This document shows positions 33,824 to 41,413 of a stretch of 44,423 nucleotides of DNA, piece by piece. Within the stretch, counting starts at the first letter, position 1, and every line of letters starts with the position of its first letter. The notes beneath the pieces are model-generated. The model saw only the letters and a list, made by a program, of their open reading frames with translations, was not told the DNA's origin and made no database searches. A program made the position numbers and the translations under genes. Source of the stretch: Anaerolineae bacterium (GTDB lineage Bacteria; Chloroflexota; Anaerolineae; Aggregatilineales; Phototrophicaceae); assembly GCA_022822545.1 (NCBI GenBank), contig JAJEBE010000012.1, positions 1 through 44,423 on the forward strand, in the 5' to 3' direction.

Positions 33824-34033
33824 TTAGTCTTCGTCTTCTTGCGTCGTCTGGCTCCAGCGGATCACGAGCACGCCGATCATCCCGGCGATACCCAGGAAGA
33901 GCACCAGCATCGCCAAGCCGGCCGGCGATGAGGTCGCTTCGGCGTCCTGCGCCAACACCAACCCGACTTGACCCAATACAATCAAAAGCAGAAACGCAAG
34001 CCGACCAGCCCAATGCGAGACAACAAGTTTCAT
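33824..34033 (-). CDS. Small membrane protein, 69 residues
   Basis: From the ATG at 34033, with AGGAAG directly ahead; a longer in-frame start exists at 34105 but has no ribosome site. Residues 1-26 form a signal peptide (FLLLIVLGQVGLVLAQDAEA), followed by one membrane helix (about 33-53) and an acidic end (QTTQEDED). I do not recognise a family. It sits between the 131-residue membrane protein and the octaheme gene, as expected for a small subunit or stabiliser of the complex. Confidence 0.6.
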   Translation of the reverse strand: MKLVVSHWAGRLAFLLLIVLGQVGLVLAQDAEATSSPAGLAMLVLFLGIAGMIGVLVIRWSQTTQEDED

Positions 34034-34101
34034 CTTCCTGACTCCAAATACTCCGACAACGCCGCTTAATTCTAACGCTATGATTGCCGGTACGGAAGCG
34101 C

Positions 34102-34497
34102 TCAAGCCGCCAGCTTGGCGATATCGTAAATCGTGAAAGCCATTAACAACGCTAACGCCGTCAAGGCCACTGCCAGGTAACGCCAGCGATGCGCGTAAAG
34201 GATCGTCCAGAAGCGGCGCAAGCTGAAGTATATCGATACCATCGCCGCCACGTTGATCACGAGCAGAATCGGCACGGTCGCGTCAGCGGCGATGCCAACG
34301 GCCGGCAGTAGAAATGGCAGCAAGGCGTATTGCAGGATGCAGCGCGCCCCCGAGAACAAGAGCGAGAGCGTCAGCGCATTCTCGGCGCCGCGCTCGGCCC
34401 CCGCCACGCCGCCAGCATAAACCGGCGTCGGCTTCACCAACAGCAGTTGCGCCATAAGGCCATCCGCTCGACTAACCTGGGCGTTCATTGATGGCAT
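34102..34497 (-). CDS. Uncharacterised three-helix membrane protein, 131 residues
   Basis: 131 residues; the ATG at 34488, three codons in, is an alternative start. A soluble N-terminus of about 40 residues precedes three hydrophobic helices (about 42-63, 70-92, 107-126). The loop after helix 2 (RRFWTILYAHRWRYL) is basic, so it probably faces the cytoplasm. No family recognised. The gene lies within the Rieske/cytochrome b locus, downstream of the monoheme cytochrome. A plausible promoter lies in the gap (see 34536-34563). Confidence 0.6.
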   Translation of the reverse strand: MPSMNAQVSRADGLMAQLLLVKPTPVYAGGVAGAERGAENALTLSLLFSGARCILQYALLPFLLPAVGIAADATVPILLVINVAAMVSIYFSLRRFWTILYAHRWRYLAVALTALALLMAFTIYDIAKLAA

Positions 34498-34535
34498 TCC
34501 CTAAATCTGGTCTTCGCATTTATTCTCACATCTGC

Positions 34536-34563
34536 ATTCTATCACGCCGGCAGCTACTTCCAA
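34536..34563 (-). promoter_or_regulatory. Possible promoter ahead of the 131-residue membrane protein
   Basis: On the minus strand TTGGAA (plus 34558-34563) and TAGAAT (plus 34536-34541) are 16 bases apart, in a 157-base gap after the monoheme cytochrome gene. Each hexamer deviates from consensus by one or two bases. Confidence 0.35.
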
Positions 34564-34654
34564 TCGCCTTTGTCTTCGTTACAGTATAGTGATGTGTCGC
34601 GGACACCTGCTGAACTCGATATCCTCGCTGTACTCTGTACCAAAAACGAAGTCC

Positions 34655-35365
34655 CTACTCATCCTCCAGCAACTGATCCTGGCTATCCAGGAAGGCCACC
34701 AGGTCCGCCAACTGCTGCGGCGTCAACTGCCCGCCATAAAACTCGGGCATCATCGCGGCATAATCCGGCGTGACATAGGCCATCGGTTGCACAATGCTCT
34801 CGACCAGGAACTGCCGTAGACTGTAATCGGCGAATTGTGGCAGCGCCAAACGGATATCGTTGATCCGTGTCCAGGTGCCGGCGGTCAAAGGCGCCACCGC
34901 CTCGTTCTCATGGCAGCCGGAACAACCCAGCGCCGTGCCGCCCAGCGCCGGCTCCAGGCCATTATAAAGCAGTTGCCCTTGCAGCGGATCGCCATAGACC
35001 TCGTCCAACTCAAGCAAGACCGCCTCGACATCACTGCCAACCGACTGCGCCGCGATCAAGTCTTCCAGCGAAACAAACTTCAGCGCCTGCTCCAGCATCT
35101 GATCGACTTCGATGTTGTTTGGCATGTAGCCGCATTGCAGCGCCGTTGTCTGGTATAGCGCCCCCAGCCGAAAGAAATTGGCCAGCGCCCGGTCAAAATC
35201 GGCCGCGAAGTCTAGCGTCAGAAAAGCGGACAGCGTGGACTGCTGCTGCGTCAAGTCATCGGCGCTGCAGCCCGGCACGAACTCGCCTTGTGCTATAGCG
35301 AGCGGCGAACCCGCCAACCATAGCAGACTCAAAACAAGCAAATATCGCAATTTCTCTCTCCTCAA
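34655..35365 (-). CDS. Exported monoheme cytochrome c
   Basis: 236 residues. A signal peptide ends at about 26 (SPLAIAQGEF). Residues 27-130 are helical, without a heme motif, and contain two lone cysteines (33 and 78). A class I cytochrome c domain follows with CSGCH (C148-H152) and a candidate axial Met206 (AAMMPEFYGG). The C-terminal LTPQQLADLVAFLDSQDQ is the usual last helix. It should carry electrons from the Rieske/b complex at the outer face of the membrane. A hairpin terminator separates it from the upstream diheme gene. Confidence 0.82.
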   Translation of the reverse strand: MRREKLRYLLVLSLLWLAGSPLAIAQGEFVPGCSADDLTQQQSTLSAFLTLDFAADFDRALANFFRLGALYQTTALQCGYMPNNIEVDQMLEQALKFVSLEDLIAAQSVGSDVEAVLLELDEVYGDPLQGQLLYNGLEPALGGTALGCSGCHENEAVAPLTAGTWTRINDIRLALPQFADYSLRQFLVESIVQPMAYVTPDYAAMMPEFYGGQLTPQQLADLVAFLDSQDQLLEDE

Positions 35366-35387
35366 TACCTGTCCCGCGGAAACAGAA

Positions 35388-35409
35388 AAGCCCCCGTAGT
35401 CGAGGGCTT
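35388..35409 (-). terminator. Rho-independent-like terminator or attenuator inside the respiratory locus
   Basis: AAGCCC (35388-35393) pairs with GGGCTT (35404-35409), extended by two more pairs around a TAGT loop. On the minus strand the stem ends in GGGCTTTTCTGTTT. It lies in the 69-base gap between the diheme and monoheme cytochrome genes, so it would lower downstream expression. Confidence 0.55.
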
Positions 35410-35434
35410 ATGTTTATCCGCAATCATTTGCCTG

Positions 35435-36676
35435 TCACTGCGTCATAATGTAGCTGACGATATCAGCCAACTGCTGATCGGTCATACGATCCCCAAAGTT
35501 ATCCGGCATCAAGCCCGAGCTGTAACCATCGACCACATAATCGCCCGGCCTCGTGATGCTTTCCACGATGTACTGCTCAACCGTATAACCGGCAAAGCGC
35601 GCCTCGGCCAGCCGCTCGTTCTGGATACGCGCCAAGGTGCCAACCGTATCCGGCGCCGATGCGCCGTTGCGATGGCAATCCGTGCAGCCAAATCTGGCGT
35701 CATAGAGCAATTCGCCGCTTGTCGGGCTGCCCACGATCTCGTCGGCTTCCCAGCGCGCCAAGATGCCCAAGACATCGTCCCCGACCTTTTCCGGTTGCGG
35801 TCCGGTCGGCAAGGAGCCGTCGGCCAGCGGCTTGCCATATTGGGCCACAGCGCCGAAATCTTCCGTCGTCCAAGCGCTGCCCTTGTCCCAATTGAGGATG
35901 TACTCCGCCAGGTCTTCGATTTCATCTTGCCGCAAAGGACCGCCAGCCGTCTGCGACCAAGCCGCCATGCCCGTGCTGCTGGGATAAACGCGCGCGCTGC
36001 CCGGCCGACCATGTATCAAGGTCGTAATAATGTAACCGCGCAGATCGCCGGCCCAACCCACCTGGGCCAGGCGCGTGCCGTTGTTGTTGAAGAAGACTTC
36101 CACCTCGTTGTCGGCGGTTCTGTCACTGTCTACCACCGTGTCCCAAAGCGGGAAGAGGCCGTTTTCCACCGCTTGAGACAAGGCGCCAAGGATCTCTATC
36201 CGCTGCGCCACCGCCGCCTCGATGGCCAATTGCTGCTCATTGATCTGCGTTTCCAAGTCCGCGATCTCCGCCAGGATCTCGTTCTGCCGCTCTTCCGACG
36301 GCGGATTCTCCGGATCAATCATCTCGTTCGATAAGCTCTCAATGTCCTTGTTCAAACGCACCAGCGCCCGATTCGCGTTTGTGATGGCAGCGGTCTGCAA
36401 GCCGACCGGGTCATAACCGAAGAGATGCGGATTGTTCAAGCCCGGCGCGCGTTCGTCAGCGCCATAGCCTTCCTCGCCATGACACTCGGAACAGAGCGAG
36501 GCGAATAATTCGGCCCCGCGCTCAATCGAACGACCCGTATGCTGACGCACGAAGGCTTGCATTCGCGCTTCTTCGTTGATCGCCACCCAGCCAATCAGGA
36601 TCATCATGCCCACGAACATGGTAATGCCTGCCAGCACCCGGCCCTCGATTGACTTTATGAAGAGTAGTCGCTCCAT
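35435..36676 (-). CDS. Membrane-anchored diheme cytochrome c with a split first domain
   Basis: 413 residues. One membrane helix (about 15-34) anchors two class I cytochrome c domains outside. The first has CSECH (C62-H66) and a candidate axial Met237 (STGMAAW). The second has CTDCH (C331-H335) and Met390 (GLMPDNFG). Between the first heme motif and its Met lies an insertion that contains a long charged coiled coil (about 103-165: ANRALVRLNKDIESL... ...INEQQLAIEAAVAQRIE). Ordinary domains have only about 50 residues between these points. It follows the cytochrome b gene by 69 bases and should accept electrons from the Rieske protein. Confidence 0.84.
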   Translation of the reverse strand: MERLLFIKSIEGRVLAGITMFVGMMILIGWVAINEEARMQAFVRQHTGRSIERGAELFASLCSECHGEEGYGADERAPGLNNPHLFGYDPVGLQTAAITNANRALVRLNKDIESLSNEMIDPENPPSEERQNEILAEIADLETQINEQQLAIEAAVAQRIEILGALSQAVENGLFPLWDTVVDSDRTADNEVEVFFNNNGTRLAQVGWAGDLRGYIITTLIHGRPGSARVYPSSTGMAAWSQTAGGPLRQDEIEDLAEYILNWDKGSAWTTEDFGAVAQYGKPLADGSLPTGPQPEKVGDDVLGILARWEADEIVGSPTSGELLYDARFGCTDCHRNGASAPDTVGTLARIQNERLAEARFAGYTVEQYIVESITRPGDYVVDGYSSGLMPDNFGDRMTDQQLADIVSYIMTQ

Positions 36677-36745
36677 GTAACGTCCTTGTTCCCGATTCGC
36701 TCTGTCTCCCGCCGCGATGACGCCCGCCCGCGCGGCCAGGCCTTC

Positions 36746-38638
36746 CTAATCGAAATACGCCGCCGCTTCGTGGATGAAGAGATGATCGCTGTAAATGCGC
36801 CGCACCGGCGCCGGATTGCCCTCCGCGTCCAGCTTTGTCCGCTCTTCCATCATCGGCTCGCCGGCTTCATCCATCATCGGGTTGCCGTCGTCATCGACCA
36901 TTGGCACGTCTTCTGTCGCCATCACAATGATCGGCTCACCGGCTTCGTCCATCTGCACTTCACCGCCTTCGATCAAGACGCTGTCCCAACTCACGATCCA
37001 ATCCAGCCGCTTCAAGCCCGCCTGATTATCCGTGATCACCAGCGCGCCCCAGACATTCGGCAACTCCGTCGGCTCCGCGTCCAGGTGATGGCTGAATTCT
37101 TCCATGACCCGCATCAGCGTCGGCGCCTCGTCCGCCGGAATGCTGCGGAAGCGCAAGGGCAACTGATTCGCGCCCAGGTGCTGATCCTTCAATTCCTGGA
37201 TCATCTGCTCAAACTGACCGTTCGCGCTGACCTCCGCGTTGAACTCGGCGATCATGTCGTTCGCCGACATTTCATCGGCGCCATGCATCTGCGCCGTGGT
37301 ATAGGCGCCGACAATCATCTGGTCGAAAGGAATCGTCCGCCCGATGCCGACCTTGCTATGCGCCGGCTCAAACGTGAGCTCGTGCACGATCTCGGTCTCG
37401 GCCGAGGTCTGCACCGCGAACTTCGCCAGACCCATATAACTCAATATCGTTGTCACCGAGATCAGCAGCATCGCGATCGTCAGCATGAAGCGCCGATGCG
37501 CATAGCGCCGGCTCGGCGTCACGTCCAGGTAAGGCAGCAGCGCCAAACCGCCAAGCGCGATCGTCGGGAAAGCGACGCCCCAGAAGAACTTGTCCCCCAG
37601 CTTCAAAGCGCCCTGAATCCACAAGAAGTACCAGGGCGCGGTTGTGCCCAGCGGCGTCACCTGCGGATCGGCGTGATTCTCCAGCGGCGCGTGATAGAAC
37701 CAGATGCAAAGCACCGTGATGATGAAGGTGGTCGCGCCCAGCCAGAACATCTCATAAGTCAACATATCGGGGATGAAATAAACGCGCTTGTCCAGCGGCA
37801 CGCGCTTGGCGCTGTCTTCGCCGATGTTCTCCTTCTGCGGCGGCAAGCTGTGCCCGTGGATGACCACCTTGTAATAATGCACGCCGAAAAATACAAATAG
37901 CAGCGCCGGCAAAGCCAGCACATGCAGCAGATAAAAACGCAGCAGACCATTCGCCCCCAGTTCCGGCGCCCCGCGCAGCAGCAAATTGACCTGATCGCCC
38001 ACCACTGGCGTCGCCTCAGCCATCGACGCGCCGATCGTCACCGCCCACAGCGACAGCTGATCCCAAGGCAGCAGATAGCCGGAAAAACTGAGGAAACCCG
38101 TGATCACCAGCAAAAGCAAACCGCTGAACCAGGTGAACTGACGCGGCTTCTTGTAACTCCCCGTGATCCACGTTCGCATCATGTGCATCGCCACCACCGC
38201 CACCATGAACTCGGCGCCCAGGCGGTGCATATCCCGCATCAACTGACCCAGCGGCACATTGCTCAAAATCGTCAGCATATCGCCATAAGCGATCTCCGGC
38301 GCTGGCGTGTACCAAAGCATCAACAGCAAGCCGGTGATCGTCTCGAAGAAAACAAAATAAGACGACAGCCAGCCCAGGCGGAAGCTCGGATACATGCCCG
38401 TCACATCGCGATTGAAATAAGACGGGCGCATGTGCAGCCAAAAGCCGTCAGCATGCGGCGTCAAGCGCGGATTCGGGCGGCGGCTCGCGGCTTCCCCGCG
38501 GAAAGCCTCGCGCAAATCCTGCACATTCAAGCCGGCGGTCAGGCGCTCGACAGAATCATCAATGCCCTCAAATACCGCCTTCTTAAAACCCTTAGCCTTA
38601 ACGTCATCGAGGAAAGACGGGAAGGGGAGGATGGTCAT
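36746..38638 (-). CDS. Cytochrome b subunit of a Rieske/cytochrome b complex, fused long form with C-terminal extension
   Basis: 630 residues. Quinol-oxidising membrane subunit that binds two b hemes. His ligands of the four-helix bundle are H138 and H152 (helix B) and H239 and H254 (helix D), spaced 13 and 14. The C-terminal half of cytochrome b (subunit IV-like, about 290-405) is fused in the same chain. The quinol-site PEWY motif is APWY here (334-337), so the catalytic-site Glu is missing. From about 415 a soluble extension of about 215 residues follows, rich in acidic residues, Met and DxxGxP-like repeats (VDDDGNPMMDEAGEPMM). It follows the Rieske gene by 38 bases. Confidence 0.9.
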   Translation of the reverse strand: MTILPFPSFLDDVKAKGFKKAVFEGIDDSVERLTAGLNVQDLREAFRGEAASRRPNPRLTPHADGFWLHMRPSYFNRDVTGMYPSFRLGWLSSYFVFFETITGLLLMLWYTPAPEIAYGDMLTILSNVPLGQLMRDMHRLGAEFMVAVVAMHMMRTWITGSYKKPRQFTWFSGLLLLVITGFLSFSGYLLPWDQLSLWAVTIGASMAEATPVVGDQVNLLLRGAPELGANGLLRFYLLHVLALPALLFVFFGVHYYKVVIHGHSLPPQKENIGEDSAKRVPLDKRVYFIPDMLTYEMFWLGATTFIITVLCIWFYHAPLENHADPQVTPLGTTAPWYFLWIQGALKLGDKFFWGVAFPTIALGGLALLPYLDVTPSRRYAHRRFMLTIAMLLISVTTILSYMGLAKFAVQTSAETEIVHELTFEPAHSKVGIGRTIPFDQMIVGAYTTAQMHGADEMSANDMIAEFNAEVSANGQFEQMIQELKDQHLGANQLPLRFRSIPADEAPTLMRVMEEFSHHLDAEPTELPNVWGALVITDNQAGLKRLDWIVSWDSVLIEGGEVQMDEAGEPIIVMATEDVPMVDDDGNPMMDEAGEPMMEERTKLDAEGNPAPVRRIYSDHLFIHEAAAYFD

Positions 38639-38676
38639 GGATACTCCTCGTCTGAGTTCACTCTACCTTAGGCGGA

Positions 38677-39273
38677 CTAATGCAGCGCCCCCGTGATGCG
38701 CGCGCCGGTGTCAATCTGTATGCTCGTGATTTCTTGATCCGGATCCAGCGGGATCGCCCCGCCATCGGCCGGCGTCTCTGCCGTGCTGCCATCGGCATAA
38801 GTCACCGTCGCGATGAAAAGATCCAGATTCCGCGGCGCCGGCCCTTCAATCCAATCCCCGCTCAGCTGAAACTTCGAGCCATGGCAAGGGCACTCAAAGC
38901 GACCGTTTGTAGGCACCCACTTGGGCAGGCAGCCCAGATGCGTGCAGACGCCATACAGCGCCCGCAAACCCTCGCTCGTCCGCGTCACATGGAAACGCCC
39001 GGCCGGCACCGATGTCGGCGCCGCGCCCACACCCGGCAGCTCCTCCGGATTAAAAGCGAAAGTGCCGCCGAATTCCCCTTCCTTGAAACGCGGGAAAGCG
39101 AACCAGATCAGCCCGGCCGAGGTCTGCCCCAGCAGCAGCGCCATCGACGCCCCCCAAATATAGTAGAGAAATTCGCGCCGGCTGGGCGCCGCCACTTGTA
39201 TGCCGGGGGCCGCCGCCCGCCGCGCCACCGCCGCGCTCATCGCAGTTGGATTTGTACTTTCTGCTGTCGCCAT
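38677..39273 (-). CDS. Rieske [2Fe-2S] iron-sulphur protein
   Basis: 198 residues. This protein moves one electron from quinol to cytochrome c in the complex encoded downstream. A twin-arginine motif SRREFL (31-36) precedes the membrane helix (about 38-60), as expected for a Tat-exported Rieske protein. The cluster ligands are in CTHLGC (C110, H112, with C115 forming the disulfide) and CPCHGS (C128, H131, with C130). [19 protein letters not shown] completes the fold. It is the first gene of the respiratory operon, and GGAAGG lies ahead of its ATG. Confidence 0.93.
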   Translation of the reverse strand: MATAESTNPTAMSAAVARRAAAPGIQVAAPSRREFLYYIWGASMALLLGQTSAGLIWFAFPRFKEGEFGGTFAFNPEELPGVGAAPTSVPAGRFHVTRTSEGLRALYGVCTHLGCLPKWVPTNGRFECPCHGSKFQLSGDWIEGPAPRNLDLFIATVTYADGSTAETPADGGAIPLDPDQEITSIQIDTGARITGALH

Positions 39274-39354
39274 AGGCCTTCCATTCCAACAGGACTGCTG
39301 CGTTGCTCTGCTAGGATTTCAAGTCGAATTCAGCGCAAGATTTTTCAATCGTTA

Positions 39355-39384
39355 AATATATCACAATCGAAAGAGAGTATACAA
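39355..39384 (-). promoter_or_regulatory. Weak candidate promoter of the Rieske operon
   Basis: On the minus strand TTGTAT (plus 39379-39384) and TATATT (plus 39355-39360) lie 18 bases apart, about 82 bases before the Rieske ATG. The hexamers are poor, but a TGTGATATATTTAACG stretch covers the -10 and resembles one half of the CRP-type site at the ccm promoter. Confidence 0.3.
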
Positions 39385-39503
39385 GTAAAAAGTTTTTGGG
39401 ATTCGCGGTAGAATGTCATACCAAGTTGATCTCCCTTGTCACCGCTACATACGTACGACTTGGACTGATTTTCGACTTATTGCTTATTCACCTCTTTTTT
39501 ACA

Positions 39504-39531
39504 GCACATTTGTGCGGTATAAGAGTATAAT
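39504..39531 (+). promoter_or_regulatory. Promoter region of the restriction-modification pair, with a palindrome
   Basis: TATAAT lies at 39526-39531, about 18 bases before the methyltransferase start. GCACATTTGTGC (39504-39515) is a perfect palindrome directly upstream, at the place where an operator or self-control site would lie. The -35 element is not recognisable. Confidence 0.45.
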
Positions 39532-39549
39532 GCAATGGAAGGAGGACCT

Positions 39550-40428
39550 ATGATTTCCAATGACCAAAAGTATTTGGCGGAAGTGTTAAACACGGTTGTC
39601 CACGGTGATTGCATCAACATTATGAATTCATTGCCTGAAAAGTCGGCACAGCTCATATTTGCAGATCCACCGTTCAATCTTGACAAGAAATACAGGTCTT
39701 ATAGGGACAATCTGCCGTTCGACCAGTACATGAAATGGACAGAGGAATGGATCGACGCCGCGATTAGAATCCTGAGAGACGATGGGACACTTTTGCTCTA
39801 CAATATTCCGAAGCTTCTGACCTATACCACCCCCATTCTCAATGAGCGAGCTGAATTCAGGCATTGGATTGCGTGGAATTCAGGCGGCAAACCACTTGGC
39901 AAGACTCTTCAACCTGCGCACTACGGGATACTCTTTTATACGAAAACCAAAAAGAGTAAATTCTTTGATGTGCGCGCTCCGCATAAAACCTGTCGCAAGT
40001 GCAAAACGTACTTGACAGACTACGGGGGCAAGGAACACCAACGACATCCTTTTGGATACCAGATAAGCGACGTATGGGACGATATTCACAGGGTCAGGCA
40101 CGCATCTAAGCGAATCGACAATCATCCATGTCAACTACCTGTACATCTAATCGAACGTGCGATTCTTATGACAACAGACCCGGGAGACCTTGTCGTAGAT
40201 CCATTCTGTGGTGGTGGTTCGGGTGCAGTAGCCGCTAGGCAAATGGGTCGCGACTACATAGGCGCAGAAACAGATGAATATTATCAGGAAGTTTCTCAAG
40301 CAAAGTTAATGGCTGCCCAGCCTACTATCATAGGAAACGCCTACGTGTCTGTTCACTTAAACAAAGTAGTATCCGTCCGTGACTGCGACATTGAAGGAGG
40401 AATCCGTTGGAAGCGCCGCGCAAGTTGA
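39550..40428 (+). CDS. Type II DNA methyltransferase, beta class (N6-adenine or N4-cytosine)
   Basis: 292 residues from the ATG at 39550, set by AAGGAGG at 39539-39545. A closer ATG at 39535 lies in front of that site. The catalytic motif IV DPPF comes first (near residue 37: IFADPPFNL) and the SAM-binding motif I is near the end (VVDPFCGGGSGAVAARQMGRDYIGAE). This order defines the beta class. The target-recognition region lies between, with a CRKC pair near residue 145. DPPF favours N6-adenine but N4-cytosine cannot be excluded. The gene is clearly AT-richer than its neighbours and is followed by the restriction enzyme with a 22-base overlap. Confidence 0.85.
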   Translation: MISNDQKYLAEVLNTVVHGDCINIMNSLPEKSAQLIFADPPFNLDKKYRSYRDNLPFDQYMKWTEEWIDAAIRILRDDGTLLLYNIPKLLTYTTPILNERAEFRHWIAWNSGGKPLGKTLQPAHYGILFYTKTKKSKFFDVRAPHKTCRKCKTYLTDYGGKEHQRHPFGYQISDVWDDIHRVRHASKRIDNHPCQLPVHLIERAILMTTDPGDLVVDPFCGGGSGAVAARQMGRDYIGAETDEYYQEVSQAKLMAAQPTIIGNAYVSVHLNKVVSVRDCDIEGGIRWKRRAS

Positions 40429-41315
40429 GCTTTAACGAATTACTTGATGGGATGTCGCCGTTTCTGCACTTTCCTGAGGTCGAAAGGGAGATCCAAGCCG
40501 AGAAGCTTGCCCGTATGGAACGGGCAGCGGCGAAAACTCGTTTCTCATCAAATGAATATGGAACGGTAGACGACGCCATACGTATGCTGTCTGTTCCCAA
40601 AGTTCATGAGTTCAGGGATCGATTAAAGCTCATATTGGCAACAACTGAAGGATCGCTTGAAGCTCTAGACAGAGTCTGTATGGTGATATGTCCTGAGGAA
40701 ACGACATGGAGTCAACGATGCAAGTCTGACATGGCGATACGTAGAATAGTTGAGTTTCTTAATGAGCCTTCCAATGTAAAAGAGATTCCTTGGTTTACCG
40801 CTGAACGATTCAGGTTGCCTCCTGACTGGCTGGGGCGGATTCGTCATAACTTAGCGGCGTCAATCCACAAGAGTTTGCAGTCACTCTACGGGACTAAGAT
40901 GGGACTTGCCCTCGAATCGTACATAGGGGCAATTGTGACCGAGGCGGGCTACAGCTTCGAAAAGGGATTCGTCTCAATCGTGGACGATAAAGAAGTCGAC
41001 ATTGTAATACCGGAGCTAATTCTTCCCCGTGTGCTTATCATGTCGACGTATAACTTGACAACATCATCCGGGCAGAGCACAAGAGCGCGGGAGCAACAGG
41101 CTATGTATGAGCGTGTACGCACTTATAACTTAGCGCGCGGTCGTCGCCAAGAACCTAACGTACAGCTTGTAAATGTCATAGATGGCGGAGGATGGTTAGC
41201 GCGCCGAAACGATCTAGAGGAGATGTATCTGCATTGCGATTATGCCCTTTCGTTTTCACAACTGGATTTCCTTCCCGACATACTGCGCTTTCACATGAGG
41301 ATTGGAACTAAATAG
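40407..41315 (+). CDS. Putative type II restriction endonuclease, partner of the adjacent methyltransferase
   Basis: 302 residues, starting at TTG 40407, which has AAGGAGG correctly placed at 40394-40400 and overlaps the methyltransferase end by 22 bases. The C-terminal half looks like a PD-(D/E)XK nuclease of the DpnII-like kind. It has EVDIVIPELILPRVLIM followed by STYNLTTSSGQSTRAREQQAM, and an ending VIDGGGWLARRNDLEEMYLHCDYALSF. The residue that should be the catalytic Glu after the second strand is Met (LIMSTYN), so activity is uncertain. The N-terminal 130 residues are helical and probably bind DNA. The context with a methyltransferase is the strongest evidence. Confidence 0.7.
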   Translation: MEAPRKLSFNELLDGMSPFLHFPEVEREIQAEKLARMERAAAKTRFSSNEYGTVDDAIRMLSVPKVHEFRDRLKLILATTEGSLEALDRVCMVICPEETTWSQRCKSDMAIRRIVEFLNEPSNVKEIPWFTAERFRLPPDWLGRIRHNLAASIHKSLQSLYGTKMGLALESYIGAIVTEAGYSFEKGFVSIVDDKEVDIVIPELILPRVLIMSTYNLTTSSGQSTRAREQQAMYERVRTYNLARGRRQEPNVQLVNVIDGGGWLARRNDLEEMYLHCDYALSFSQLDFLPDILRFHMRIGTK

Positions 41316-41326
41316 GCTGGAATTCT

Positions 41327-41413
41327 ATGTCTAATATGGATTGGCAACAGGTTTCTGGCTCAGATCTTATCTGTAGCATTAGCAAGTATCTCCTAATAAA
41401 CGCGACCATTTAA
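41327..41413 (+). CDS. Possible 28-codon gene at the island junction
   Basis: A short AT-rich ORF (28 residues, starting MSNMDWQQVSGSDLICSI) sits between the restriction enzyme stop and the GC-rich remnant. It has no convincing ribosome site and may be the start of a further gene cut off by the insertion junction near 41400. Confidence 0.25.
   Translation: MSNMDWQQVSGSDLICSISKYLLINATI

Noticed and set aside
36686..37900. Long plus-strand frame of 404 codons across cytochrome b
   Set aside because: It is antisense to the cytochrome b gene, which has clear heme ligands. Its Arg/His/Gln-rich translation has no recognisable domain.
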